A DNA stretch of 22,305 bases from JAKFXL01 sp947085765 (GTDB lineage Bacteria; Pseudomonadota; Gammaproteobacteria; Tenderiales; Tenderiaceae): contig CAMTXZ010000089.1 in the NCBI GenBank assembly GCA_947085765.1, positions 1 to 22,305 on the forward strand, in the 5' to 3' direction. Each line of letters starts with the position of its first letter. Position 1 is the stretch's first letter. The notes below the pieces were generated by a model. That model searched no databases, was not told the origin of the DNA, and was given only the letters and a program-made list of their open reading frames with translations. The translations under genes were made by a program, and so were the position numbers. Positions 8,253 through 14,468 of the stretch are shown here, in pieces.

Positions 8253-8717
8253 ATGTTATCTAAACTGCAGCCCGCCCCCGACTTCAACTCACCCAACCAG
8301 AACAACACACCCATCACGCTGGCGCAGTTCCGCGGCAGAAAAAATGTAGTGCTCTACTTCTACCCCAAGGACGACACTCCGGGTTGCACCATCGAAGCCA
8401 ACCAGTTCACCGCGCTAGCGACTGAGTTTGCCAAACAGAGCACCGTTATTTTTGGTGTCAGCAAAGACTCCTGCGCCAGCCACCAAGCCTTCATCGACAA
8501 ATTTGGCCTGAAGGTAGATCTACTCGCCGACAGCAGTGGCGAACTCTGCAACAGCTACGGCGTATGGCAAGAGAAAGAGAGAAATGGAGAGAAGAAGATG
8601 GGCATTGTGCGCTCCACTTTTATCATCGACAAAAATGGCGTACTGGCAGATGTGGAGTATGGCGTTAACGCCGAGGGTCACGCCCAGACGGTGCTGGATA
8701 AAATCAAACAGCTTTAA
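8253..8717 (+). CDS. bcp: Peroxiredoxin, PrxQ/BCP type
   Basis: A thiol peroxidase of 154 residues that reduces hydrogen peroxide and organic hydroperoxides, normally recycled by thioredoxin. The thioredoxin-fold core shows FYPKDDTPGCTIEANQFT with the peroxidatic Cys45 in the PxxxTxxC motif. In the E. coli protein the resolving cysteine lies five residues later. That position is Asn50 here, so a different resolving cysteine (Cys74 in KDSCASH or Cys99 in GELCNSYG) or a 1-Cys mechanism is needed. The C-terminal STFIIDKNGVL is typical. I chose ATG 8253, preceded by ACGAGG, over an in-frame GTG two codons upstream. The gene is convergent with the methyltransferase across the hairpin at 8726. Confidence 0.93.
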   Translation: MLSKLQPAPDFNSPNQNNTPITLAQFRGRKNVVLYFYPKDDTPGCTIEANQFTALATEFAKQSTVIFGVSKDSCASHQAFIDKFGLKVDLLADSSGELCNSYGVWQEKERNGEKKMGIVRSTFIIDKNGVLADVEYGVNAEGHAQTVLDKIKQL

Positions 8718-8725
8718 ACACCCAA

Positions 8726-8752
8726 GGCCGGGCGTCAACGTTGCGCCCGGCC
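8726..8752. terminator. Strong GC-rich hairpin between convergent genes
   Basis: GGCCGGGCG (8726-8734) and CGCCCGGCC (8744-8752) form a perfect 9-bp stem whose loop itself contains CAACGTTG. It sits between the stop codons of the peroxiredoxin and the methyltransferase. Neither strand shows a proper T run, so it is probably a bidirectional transcript-end stem and not a textbook intrinsic terminator. Confidence 0.55.
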
Positions 8753-8779
8753 CTCACGTACTACTCTCTGCAATATTTG

Positions 8780-9379
8780 TTACGGTTTACCCACCACCCA
8801 GCGCAACACACTCGACATGCCATTGTGATATTTGCCCTCGTGCAGTTCGACAATAGCGTGCTCGGCATGCAGTAATTCACCCGCAGCAAAATCCTCCCGC
8901 AAGATCGCATCGCTATAGAGCATATCCTCCACCGGCGGCCCACCGGTCTTGTAGTTAAGCTGCCCCTTGTCATAGGCCTCCATAATGATCACTCCGCCAG
9001 GCTTGAGCGCCGCCAGCATCTTGCGATGTAATTGCGGACGCTGCTCGCTGCTGAAGTGGATAAAGATCGCCACCACCAGATCGTACTCATTCACCGGCCA
9101 CTGCCACTGAGTCAGGTCGACGCACTCAGTCGCCAGCTTCACCTTGCGGCTGGCGGCAAGCTGACGCGCCTTCTCCACGCCGGTGGCCGAGTAGTCGACG
9201 GCGAGCACATCAAGCCCCTGTTCCGCCAGCCAGACCCCGTTGCGTCCTTCACCATCCCCCACCGCCAGGGCCTTCATGCCAGCGTTGAAACGGTGCTGCT
9301 GTGACATCAGAAATCCGTTGGCTATGGTGCCGTAGGCATACCCCTCTTCACCATAACGCTCTTCCCAAAACTCTTTCAT
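8780..9379 (-). CDS. Class I SAM-dependent methyltransferase (TehB-like)
   Basis: A 199-residue soluble Rossmann-fold methyltransferase. Motif I is ALAVGDGEGRNGVWLAEQG and the acidic ribose-binding residue is in VLAVDYSATGVEKA. Motif IV region is EYDLVVAIFIHFSSEQ, and LKPGGVIIMEAY is the post-motif block. The protein begins with FWEERYGEEGYAYGTIANGF, a start common to a widespread family of small methyltransferases related to TehB. The substrate is unknown. I chose ATG 9379 with AGGAG nine bases upstream; a TTG at 9382 is also in frame. It follows the LysR gene by 25 bp on the same strand and could be read from the same transcript, though no functional link is evident. Confidence 0.88.
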   Translation of the reverse strand: MKEFWEERYGEEGYAYGTIANGFLMSQQHRFNAGMKALAVGDGEGRNGVWLAEQGLDVLAVDYSATGVEKARQLAASRKVKLATECVDLTQWQWPVNEYDLVVAIFIHFSSEQRPQLHRKMLAALKPGGVIIMEAYDKGQLNYKTGGPPVEDMLYSDAILREDFAAGELLHAEHAIVELHEGKYHNGMSSVLRWVVGKP

Positions 9380-9404
9380 CAAAAACTCCTGTTCATTATC
9401 AGAA

Positions 9405-10343
9405 TTAACTCTTCCATGAGGCCGGCAGTGAACTGATGGTCAGATCACGCCCCTCGCTGAGCATGTAATCGGCAAACACCTTGGCCACCACCGACGGTTT
9501 TTTACCCAACGGATAACAGAGGTACCACTCATCCTCAATCGGAAACCCCTCCACATCCAATACCACCAACTCACCAGTATTAATCTCATGCACCAACGCA
9601 TAGATAGAGAGCATGGAGATACCCAGCTCACCGATCACTGCCTGTTTAATCGCCTCGTTACTGCCCAAGGCCATGTTGATTTTAAATTCAAAATCACGAC
9701 TACGACCGAGGCGGTCCATCGTCAGAAAGGTACCGCAACCCGGCTCACGGGCGAGAAAGTTCTCGTTAGCCAGCGCCTTGAGTGGAATGTTCTTTTTACC
9801 TGCCAGTGGATGGTTGGGAGAGGCCAGAATCACCAGCGGATTGGTGAGAAAAGGAATGGCGTGGATGGATGGGTCAGAGGGCGTCTGACCCACTATATAA
9901 ATGTCATCCAGATTCTGCTCCAGACGCTCGAGGATATTCTGGCGGTTGTTCACCACCAACGATAAATTGATTCCTGGATACCGCTTATGAAAGTCACCCA
10001 GAATGCGCGGTGCAAAATACTCCGCTGTGGTCACGCCCGAGATGCGCAGATCCCCCTGCTTGACTCCTTTGATGTCAGAGACGGTCATCTGAAACTCATC
10101 CAGCGAGGTAAAGAGCGATTTACAGGTCTTAAGCAACTCGCCACCTACCGCCGTCAAGGCGATCTGCTTCCCCACCTGCTCAAATAGAGACATGCCAACA
10201 ATGCCCGTCAGTTTTTTCATCTGCATTGAGAGCGTCGGCTGGGTCAGATGCAACTCTGCCGCCGCCACCGTGAATGAGGCGTTTCGCGCTATAGATTCAA
10301 ATACTTGTAATTGACGGAAGGTGGCGTTACGAATTTTAATCAT
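9405..10343 (-). CDS. LysR-family transcriptional regulator, CbbR-like
   Basis: A 312-residue DNA-binding regulator. The N-terminal winged helix reads RNATFRQLQVFESIARNASF then AAAELHLTQPTLSMQMKKL, followed by the linker helix and a two-lobe effector-binding domain. The opening RNATxRQLxVFE and FEQVGKQIALT resemble CbbR and RbcR proteins, the regulators of Calvin-cycle operons. No cbb gene lies in the window, so that role is not shown. Upstream it diverges from two small RNA genes. A near-perfect promoter for it (TATAAT on the minus strand at 10387-10382) overlaps the first RNA promoter, and a dyad sits at its predicted start. LysR proteins commonly repress themselves and activate the divergent unit, which fits this layout. 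The ribosome site is weak (TAGGG). Confidence 0.92.
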   Translation of the reverse strand: MIKIRNATFRQLQVFESIARNASFTVAAAELHLTQPTLSMQMKKLTGIVGMSLFEQVGKQIALTAVGGELLKTCKSLFTSLDEFQMTVSDIKGVKQGDLRISGVTTAEYFAPRILGDFHKRYPGINLSLVVNNRQNILERLEQNLDDIYIVGQTPSDPSIHAIPFLTNPLVILASPNHPLAGKKNIPLKALANENFLAREPGCGTFLTMDRLGRSRDFEFKINMALGSNEAIKQAVIGELGISMLSIYALVHEINTGELVVLDVEGFPIEDEWYLCYPLGKKPSVVAKVFADYMLSEGRDLTISSLPASWKS

Positions 10344-10361
10344 GGCAAATAACCCTATTAA

Positions 10362-10377
10362 ATAGATAATGATCTAT
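10362..10377. promoter_or_regulatory. Dyad ATAGAT-aatg-ATCTAT, candidate regulator site (copy 1)
   Basis: A 16-bp inverted repeat whose centre is about 42 bp upstream of the predicted start of the first small RNA. It also lies at the predicted start point of the divergent lysR transcript. A related dyad (ATAGATaaatAGCTAT at 10635) is found at exactly the same distance from the second RNA. Binding by the adjacent LysR protein is inferred. The 8-bp gap between ATAG and CTAT differs from the 7-bp gap of the OxyR motif. Confidence 0.5.
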
Positions 10378-10381
10378 ATGG

Positions 10382-10410
10382 ATTATAAAATCTTTTTACT
10401 ATCATTGATA
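10382..10410 (-). promoter_or_regulatory. Predicted lysR promoter
   Basis: On the minus strand a perfect TATAAT occupies 10387-10382, with TATCAA at 10410-10405 at 17 bp spacing (TTGTAT at 10413-10408 with 20 bp is an alternative -35). The start would be near 10375, inside the dyad at 10362-10377. The same DNA carries the plus-strand -10 box of the first small RNA, so the two promoters overlap face to face. Confidence 0.5.
10400..10405 (+). promoter_or_regulatory. -10 box (TATCAT) of small RNA 1
   Basis: TATCATTGATA at 10400-10410 matches TATCATTTATA at 10673-10683 in 10 of 11 positions. Over the 49 bp from the dyad to this block, the two upstream regions align without gaps and agree at 33 positions. 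There is no good -35 hexamer, as expected for an activator-dependent promoter. Confidence 0.5.
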
Positions 10411-10533
10411 CAAGACCAGGTCCATAATCGCTTCCAGGTTGATGACATAGTCAACTCTCCTTAGTGCGCATGGGGCCTGTCTCCCTCCCCCTCCCCCCCC
10501 GATGAGGCAATCCACCCCATGCGCGCCTTTTTT
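10411..10533 (+). ncRNA. Predicted small RNA 1 with C-rich loop and intrinsic terminator
   Basis: A predicted transcript of about 123 nt with no open frame. A 5' hairpin is possible (GTTGA 10438-10442 with TCAAC 10451-10455). The 3' end is a long terminator. GCGCATGGGG (10466-10475) pairs with CCCCATGCGC (10515-10524), extendable by two pairs at the base, and T6 follows at 10528-10533. Above it a short GCCT/AGGC and TC/GA stem presents a 19-nt loop at 10482-10500 made only of C and U, ending in eight C. The loop contains CTCCCCCT, complementary to purine-rich ribosome-binding sites. A homologous copy lies 273 bp downstream. The transcript start is inferred from the -10 box. It could also be read only as an untranslated leader or as a bare terminator, but no gene precedes it on this strand. 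Confidence 0.65.
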
Positions 10534-10634
10534 ATCTGACTCAAGCCTCACAAACCCACCCAACAATACTATTTACTCTCCTATCAGTCATAGGATCAGC
10601 TGCTTTATCTCGTACTACCTCACTCAATCAACCT

Positions 10635-10650
10635 ATAGATAAATAGCTAT
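10635..10650. promoter_or_regulatory. Dyad ATAGAT-aaat-AGCTAT, candidate regulator site (copy 2)
   Basis: The outer ATAG...CTAT arms are the same as in the copy at 10362, and the offset between copies is exactly 273 bp, the same offset as between the two -10 boxes. The centre is near -42 of the predicted second RNA start. No gene diverges from this copy, so its conservation points to the RNA promoter and not to lysR autoregulation alone. Confidence 0.5.
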
Positions 10651-10672
10651 CCATTCAATAATAATTTTCTAT

Positions 10673-10678
10673 TATCAT
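10673..10678 (+). promoter_or_regulatory. -10 box (TATCAT) of small RNA 2
   Basis: TATCAT followed by TTATA matches the block before small RNA 1 and places a start near 10684. The upstream DNA is very AT-rich (10635-10683) and has no good -35 box. Confidence 0.5.
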
Positions 10679-10683
10679 TTATA

Positions 10684-10803
10684 GGTCATAGCCTCCATAC
10701 TGGCTTTAAGTTGACCTGATCACTCAGCTTTGTGTGCATGGGGCTTGCCTTTACCTCCCCCCTCCCCCCTAAAAGGCAAGCAATTCCATGCACACAATTT
10801 TTT
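10684..10803 (+). ncRNA. Predicted small RNA 2, sibling of RNA 1
   Basis: A predicted transcript of about 120 nt. The 5' part can fold with GGTCA (10684-10688) pairing TGACC (10712-10716) around an inner AGCC/GGCT stem. The 3' terminator has GTGTGCATGG (10732-10741) pairing CCATGCACAC (10786-10795), then GCTTGCCTTT (10743-10752) pairing AAAGGCAAGC (10772-10781). This leaves a 19-nt loop at 10753-10771 that begins ACCTCC and continues with two runs of six C. T6 follows at 10798-10803. The lower stem differs from RNA 1 by a compensatory C-G to U-A change plus a U-G to U-A change, direct evidence that the stem is selected. ACCUCC is the anti-Shine-Dalgarno core itself, so translation control by base pairing to ribosome sites is the likely job. 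Confidence 0.68.
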
Positions 10804-10919
10804 ATCTCCCTACTCCAGTAACTACCCACATCACGAACCGCGCGCACATACTCCAACAGTAGCCTATCAAAGAGCGCCACCATAGCTCGCAGCGACTAAC
10901 CAGCCAAACGACAGGCAAT

Positions 10920-10947
10920 AAAAAGGCAGGAAAATCCTGCCTTTTTT
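10920..10947. terminator. Bidirectional intrinsic terminator downstream of sspB
   Basis: AAGGCAGGA (10923-10931) and TCCTGCCTT (10935-10943) form a perfect 9-bp stem with a 3-base loop. It is followed by a T run to 10947 on the plus strand and flanked by an A run to the left that serves as a T run for the minus strand. It closes the sspA-sspB transcript a few bases after the sspB stop, and also stops read-through from the small RNA side. Confidence 0.85.
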
Positions 10948-10951
10948 ATAT

Positions 10952-11359
10952 CTACTTTACCACCCGTAGACTGGGCCGCCCCTTGGGTGGCTGTGGCGGC
11001 TCATCGTCACCGCCTGTTGGTGGTTCATCAGCCGACGCCTGGTCATCAACCTCCTCCTCAGAGAAGACCATGCCACGACCATTCTCCTTGGCATAGATGG
11101 CAAGCACCGCCTGCGGTGGCAGGCTCACCTCCATGGAGACACCACTAAAACGGGCGCTAAACATTACCCACTCATTTGTCAGCTCCAGGCCATGTACCGC
11201 GTGCGGGTTGACGTTAAGAATGATTTTGCCATCCTCAATATACTGCGTTGGCACCGTGACATTGGCGGCTCCGGCATTCACCAGCATATAAGGGGTCAGA
11301 CCGCTGTCGACTATCCATTCATAGATGGCGCGAATCAGGTAGGGGCGTGAAGAGTTCAA
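10952..11359 (-). CDS. sspB: ClpXP protease specificity-enhancing factor SspB
   Basis: SspB binds ssrA-tagged peptides and tethers them to ClpX, speeding degradation of products of stalled ribosomes. The 135-residue protein has the folded substrate-binding core near residues 5-105 (RPYLIRAIYEWIVDSGLTPY, TVPTQYIEDGKIILNV, FSARFSGVSMEVSLP, AVLAIYAKENGRGMVF). An acidic, proline-rich linker follows, then the C-terminal ClpX-docking tail GRPSLRVVK, which matches the known RPxLRVVK motif. The apparent start is TTG at 11359, eight bases after AAGGA; no ATG fits. It lies 21 bp after sspA in the same operon, the usual arrangement. Confidence 0.95.
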   Translation of the reverse strand: MNSSRPYLIRAIYEWIVDSGLTPYMLVNAGAANVTVPTQYIEDGKIILNVNPHAVHGLELTNEWVMFSARFSGVSMEVSLPPQAVLAIYAKENGRGMVFSEEEVDDQASADEPPTGGDDEPPQPPKGRPSLRVVK

Positions 11360-11380
11360 TGTAAAAATCCTTTGTAACGA

Positions 11381-12007
11381 TTAAGAGCGAATGGCGCGCT
11401 CAGCGGCACTCAGGCTAGCGCCAAAACCAGGACGTCTGAAGAGACGGCTGGCATAAGCGGTCAACGCCTTGGCCTGAGGAGGCAGCTCGATGCCGTAGAG
11501 CGGCAGACGCCAGAGCAGTGGCGCCAGACTACAATCAACCATCGTGAAATCATCGCTCATAAAGAAGGGTTTCTCCTCAAATATTGGCGCGATAGAGATC
11601 AGTCCATCCCGCAAGATGTTGCGGGCCTCTTCCACCTTGGCCTTATCCGAGCCTGTCAGCACATCCAGCAGACCGTACCAGTCACGTTCGATGCGATAGA
11701 GAAACAGACGGCTCTGCGCCCGCCCGATCGGATCAATCGGCATCAGCGGAGGATGCGGGTAACGCTCATCCAGATACTCCATGATGATACGTGACTCGTA
11801 GATCACCAGATCACGGTCCACCAGGGTCGGCAATGAGTTGTAGGGGTTCATTCCCAACAGATCCTCAGGCAGATTGTTGTCATTGATACTGACAATCTCC
11901 GCAGTAATATTTTTTTCTGTCATCACCAGGCGCGCCCGGTGACTATAGGGGCAAAGATCACTCGAATAGATGATCATGACCGGTCTACGACTGGAAGAGA
12001 CTGCCAT
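11381..12007 (-). CDS. sspA: Stringent starvation protein A
   Basis: SspA is a glutathione-S-transferase-fold protein that binds RNA polymerase and supports stationary-phase and acid survival. From ATG 12007 it has 208 residues. Family blocks are SLPTLVDRDLVIYESRIIME, YLDERYPHPPLMPIDPIGRA and the DCSLAPLLWRLP surface in the C-terminal domain. The N-terminal fold begins MIIYSSDLCPYSHRARLV. E. coli SspA has no cysteine at this place, whereas here a CPYS motif resembles a thioredoxin or glutaredoxin active-site start. ATG 12007 was chosen over longer in-frame starts because it matches the family N-terminus and has AGGGAG upstream. A good promoter lies at 12097-12126. sspB follows. Confidence 0.95.
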   Translation of the reverse strand: MAVSSSRRPVMIIYSSDLCPYSHRARLVMTEKNITAEIVSINDNNLPEDLLGMNPYNSLPTLVDRDLVIYESRIIMEYLDERYPHPPLMPIDPIGRAQSRLFLYRIERDWYGLLDVLTGSDKAKVEEARNILRDGLISIAPIFEEKPFFMSDDFTMVDCSLAPLLWRLPLYGIELPPQAKALTAYASRLFRRPGFGASLSAAERAIRS

Positions 12008-12096
12008 GCTTAAACTCCCTGAACTACTAACTGACATCAACGTGTATGTTTGGATCATCGCCACAACCAATCGGCGGCTGGAGTCTTGAGCCGGCC

Positions 12097-12126
12097 ATTA
12101 TACCCAGCTGGGTGCGGCTTTGTCAG
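12097..12126 (-). promoter_or_regulatory. Predicted sigma-70 promoter of sspA-sspB
   Basis: On the minus strand CTGACA (12126-12121) and a perfect TATAAT (12102-12097) are separated by 18 bp. The predicted start near 12090 gives a leader of about 83 bases before sspA ATG. The promoter lies 25 bp past the stop of the small membrane peptide gene. Confidence 0.65.
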
Positions 12127-12150
12127 AACTGCGCACCGTTACCTTTGATA

Positions 12151-12231
12151 TCAGCGCTTTGCGGCGAGCCAGAACCACCAGACGATGAAAAATATCAGCA
12201 ACAATGCCACCAGATTGACCAGCAGCATCAT
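12151..12231 (-). CDS. 26-residue single-pass membrane peptide coupled to copA
   Basis: A small frame with two start codons in tandem (ATG 12231 and ATG 12228) overlaps the copA stop by four bases (ATGA), with the strong ribosome site AAGGGGGAG just upstream. The product opens MMLLVNLVALLLIFF and ends WWFWLAAKR: one hydrophobic helix followed by aromatic residues and a positive tail, so probably inner-membrane with a cytoplasmic C-terminus. Codon phase, translational coupling and ribosome site argue that it is real. I recall similar short peptides next to copper ATPases, and CcoS, a longer peptide, next to related ATPases of the cbb3 oxidase pathway. Function is unknown; assistance to CopA is inferred. 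Confidence 0.7.
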   Translation of the reverse strand: MMLLVNLVALLLIFFIVWWFWLAAKR

Positions 12232-14462
12232 GATTGCTCCCCCTTGGGTTTGAACCAGCGCAGACGATTGGCATTGCTCACCACCGTCAACGACGACATC
12301 GCCATCGCCGCACCCGCAATCATCGGGTTGAGCAACAAACCGGAAATCGGGAAGAGCACCCCGGCCGCGACTGGAATCCCCAGCGTATTGTAGAAAAAGG
12401 CACCCCAGAGATTCTGTTTGATATTGCTCACCGTCGCGCGCGAGATCTCAATGGCATCCACCACCCCGTGCAGTGAACTACGCATCAGGGTGATGTCGGC
12501 GCTCTCGATGGCAACATCGGTGCCGCTGCCGATAGCAAAACCGACGTCGGCCTGGGCCAGCGCCGGGGCGTCGTTAATGCCATCGCCCACCATCGCCACC
12601 ACCTCACCACGCTGTTGTAACTCAACCACCTTGGCAGCCTTGTCACCGGGCAGCACCTCGGCAAAAAACTCATCTACACCTACCTGTTGCGCTACTGCTG
12701 CTGCCGTGATGCGGTTATCACCGGTCAACATCACCACCTTGAGTCCAGCACGATGGAAGCGCGCAATGGCCGCTTGGGAGTCCGCTTTGAGCGGATCGGC
12801 CACCGCGACTATGCCCGCCAATAGACCATTCACCGCCAGGAACATCGGCGTCTGTCCCGCCTGCGCCAGGGCATCGGCACGCTCAAGCAGGGCATCAACC
12901 ACCACATTCTGCTGCGCCAACAGACGGCGATTGCCCAGTAGCAGTTGTTTACCGTCCACCTCGCCCTGCACCCCGTGGCCGGCGCTGGCGACGAAATTGC
13001 TGACCGCCATCAACACCAAATCACGCTCATGCGCGGCGTTAACAATCGCCTCCGCCAGCGGATGTTCAGAGCCGGCCTCCAGCGACGCCGCCAGTCGCAG
13101 CAACTCATCTTCATCACCGTTAACGGCAATCAGCGCGGTGACCGTCGGCCGCCCGGCGGTGATGGTGCCGGTCTTGTCGAGCACGATGGTGGTGAGCTGG
13201 CCAGCCCGTTGCAGCGCTTCGCCATTGCGGATCAACACCCCATACTCCGCCGCCTTGCCAACCCCGACCATGATCGAGATCGGCGTCGCCAGCCCCAACG
13301 CACAGGGACAAGCGATGATCAGCACCGTCATGGTGGTCAGTAATATGTAAGCCGATTTTGGCTCCGGCCCGAAGTTGAACCACGCCATAAAAGTCAGCAC
13401 AGCGATGATCAGCACCGTTGGCACAAACACCGCAGCAACCTTATCGACAAGACGGCCAATCGCCGGTTTGGAGTTCTGCGCCTGACGCACCATCTCGATG
13501 ATGCGCGCCAGCGCCGTCTCTCTGCCGATACGGGTCGCCTGAAACAGAAAAGTACCGCTGCGATTCATGGTGCCGCCCGTCACCTCATCGCCTGCACGTT
13601 TCTCCACCGGCAACGGCTCGCCGGTGAGCATCGACTCATCAACAGTGGAATGGCCGTCGATGATCACGCCATCCACCGCGATCTTCTCGCCAGGACGCAC
13701 CCGCAAGGTCTCACTCAGCCCCACCTGGGCAATCGGCACATCAAGCTCCACACCGTTGCGCACCACCCGCGCCGTCTTCGGTTGCAGGCCGATGAGCCGT
13801 TTGATCGCCTCCGAGGTCTTGCCACGGGCGCGCAGCTCCAGCGCCGCACCAAGATTGATCAACGCAATGATAATCACCGCCGCCTCGAAGTAGACGTGCT
13901 GCGCCTGCTCCGGCACCAACGATGGAACCAACGTGATCATCATCGAAAAGAGCCAGGCGCTGCCGGTACCGAGCGCAATGAGTGTATCCATATTGGCGTT
14001 ATGATTTTTGAACGACTTCCAGGCGCCGGTAAAAAAGCGGCCACCAGAGTAGACCATCACCGCCAAACTCACCACGCCAATCACCAGCCAGAACAACCGC
14101 CCACCGCCGTGCAACATCGGCATCGCGCCAAACCAGTCGAGCAACATCAGCGGCGCACCGATCACACCCGCCAGCGCCGACTTTTTCAGCAGCGACCGAT
14201 ACTCCGCCTGCTCCGCCGCCGCCCGCTCCTGCGCCTCATCCTCAGTGCCTTTGAGTTCAGCAGCCTCGTAACCGGCTGCCACTACCGCCGCGATCAACGT
14301 TGCCACCGCCACATCACCACTCACCGCTGCGGTGTGCTCGGCAAAATTGACACTGGCAGAGGCAACGCCCGGCACCTTCTGCAACGCCTGCTCCACCGTG
14401 GCAACACAACCGGCACAGCTCATACTGCCGATGGAGAGATTAACCTCCTGCGACGCTGCCAT
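12228..14462 (-). CDS. copA: Copper-exporting P1B-type ATPase CopA
   Basis: Pumps Cu(I) out of the cytoplasm using ATP. One N-terminal metal-binding domain carries MSCAGC (Cys16 and Cys19). Membrane helices follow, then the actuator motif TGEP, the transmembrane metal site CPCALGLATP near residue 384, the phosphorylation site DKTGTIT near 427, SEHPLAEA in the nucleotide domain and GDGINDAPAL near 625. The last two helices hold YNTLGIP and MSSLTVVSN, the signature of Cu(I) transporters, separating it from zinc or cadmium pumps. From ATG 14462 it has 744 residues; TTG 14468 is an alternative. It begins 6 bp after the DUF302 stop and overlaps the small peptide gene downstream, so all are one unit. 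Confidence 0.96.
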   Translation of the reverse strand: MAASQEVNLSIGSMSCAGCVATVEQALQKVPGVASASVNFAEHTAAVSGDVAVATLIAAVVAAGYEAAELKGTEDEAQERAAAEQAEYRSLLKKSALAGVIGAPLMLLDWFGAMPMLHGGGRLFWLVIGVVSLAVMVYSGGRFFTGAWKSFKNHNANMDTLIALGTGSAWLFSMMITLVPSLVPEQAQHVYFEAAVIIIALINLGAALELRARGKTSEAIKRLIGLQPKTARVVRNGVELDVPIAQVGLSETLRVRPGEKIAVDGVIIDGHSTVDESMLTGEPLPVEKRAGDEVTGGTMNRSGTFLFQATRIGRETALARIIEMVRQAQNSKPAIGRLVDKVAAVFVPTVLIIAVLTFMAWFNFGPEPKSAYILLTTMTVLIIACPCALGLATPISIMVGVGKAAEYGVLIRNGEALQRAGQLTTIVLDKTGTITAGRPTVTALIAVNGDEDELLRLAASLEAGSEHPLAEAIVNAAHERDLVLMAVSNFVASAGHGVQGEVDGKQLLLGNRRLLAQQNVVVDALLERADALAQAGQTPMFLAVNGLLAGIVAVADPLKADSQAAIARFHRAGLKVVMLTGDNRITAAAVAQQVGVDEFFAEVLPGDKAAKVVELQQRGEVVAMVGDGINDAPALAQADVGFAIGSGTDVAIESADITLMRSSLHGVVDAIEISRATVSNIKQNLWGAFFYNTLGIPVAAGVLFPISGLLLNPMIAGAAMAMSSLTVVSNANRLRWFKPKGEQS

Positions 14463-14468
14463 AGGCAA

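Larger units (their letters stand above)
10344..10951. other. 608-bp protein-free region holding the twin RNA genes
   Basis: No credible protein gene lies here. The stretch contains the divergent lysR promoter, two dyad-plus-TATCAT promoters, two C-loop RNAs and a bidirectional terminator at its right end. Between the RNAs, 10580-10594 holds CCTAT-cagtc-ATAGG, an inverted repeat made of the same CTAT/ATAG words in opposite order. Nothing recognisable is seen in 10810-10918. Confidence 0.6.

Noticed and set aside
9405..10343. Naming the LysR gene cbbR
   Set aside because: Resemblance is limited to the N-terminal pattern and no Calvin-cycle gene is in the window, so the symbol was left blank.
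10362..10377. OxyR or Fur binding site
   Set aside because: ATAG and CTAT are 8 bp apart, not the 7 of the OxyR half-motif, and the second OxyR half is missing. GATAATGAT matches only part of a Fur box and is not kept in the second copy.
10466..10803. CRISPR array or transposon ends from the repeated C-rich hairpins
   Set aside because: There are only two copies, no constant repeat and spacer lengths, no flanking duplications or transposase, and both end in T6 in the same orientation, which fits transcription termination.
10411..10803. Actinobacterial 6C RNA
   Set aside because: 6C RNA has two C-loop hairpins in one RNA in high-GC Gram-positives. Here each RNA has one C-loop hairpin and the genome is proteobacterial.
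10686..10883. 65-residue minus-strand frame overlapping small RNA 2
   Set aside because: It has no ribosome site and no family resemblance, and its sequence is explained by the terminator hairpin and flanking DNA on the other strand.
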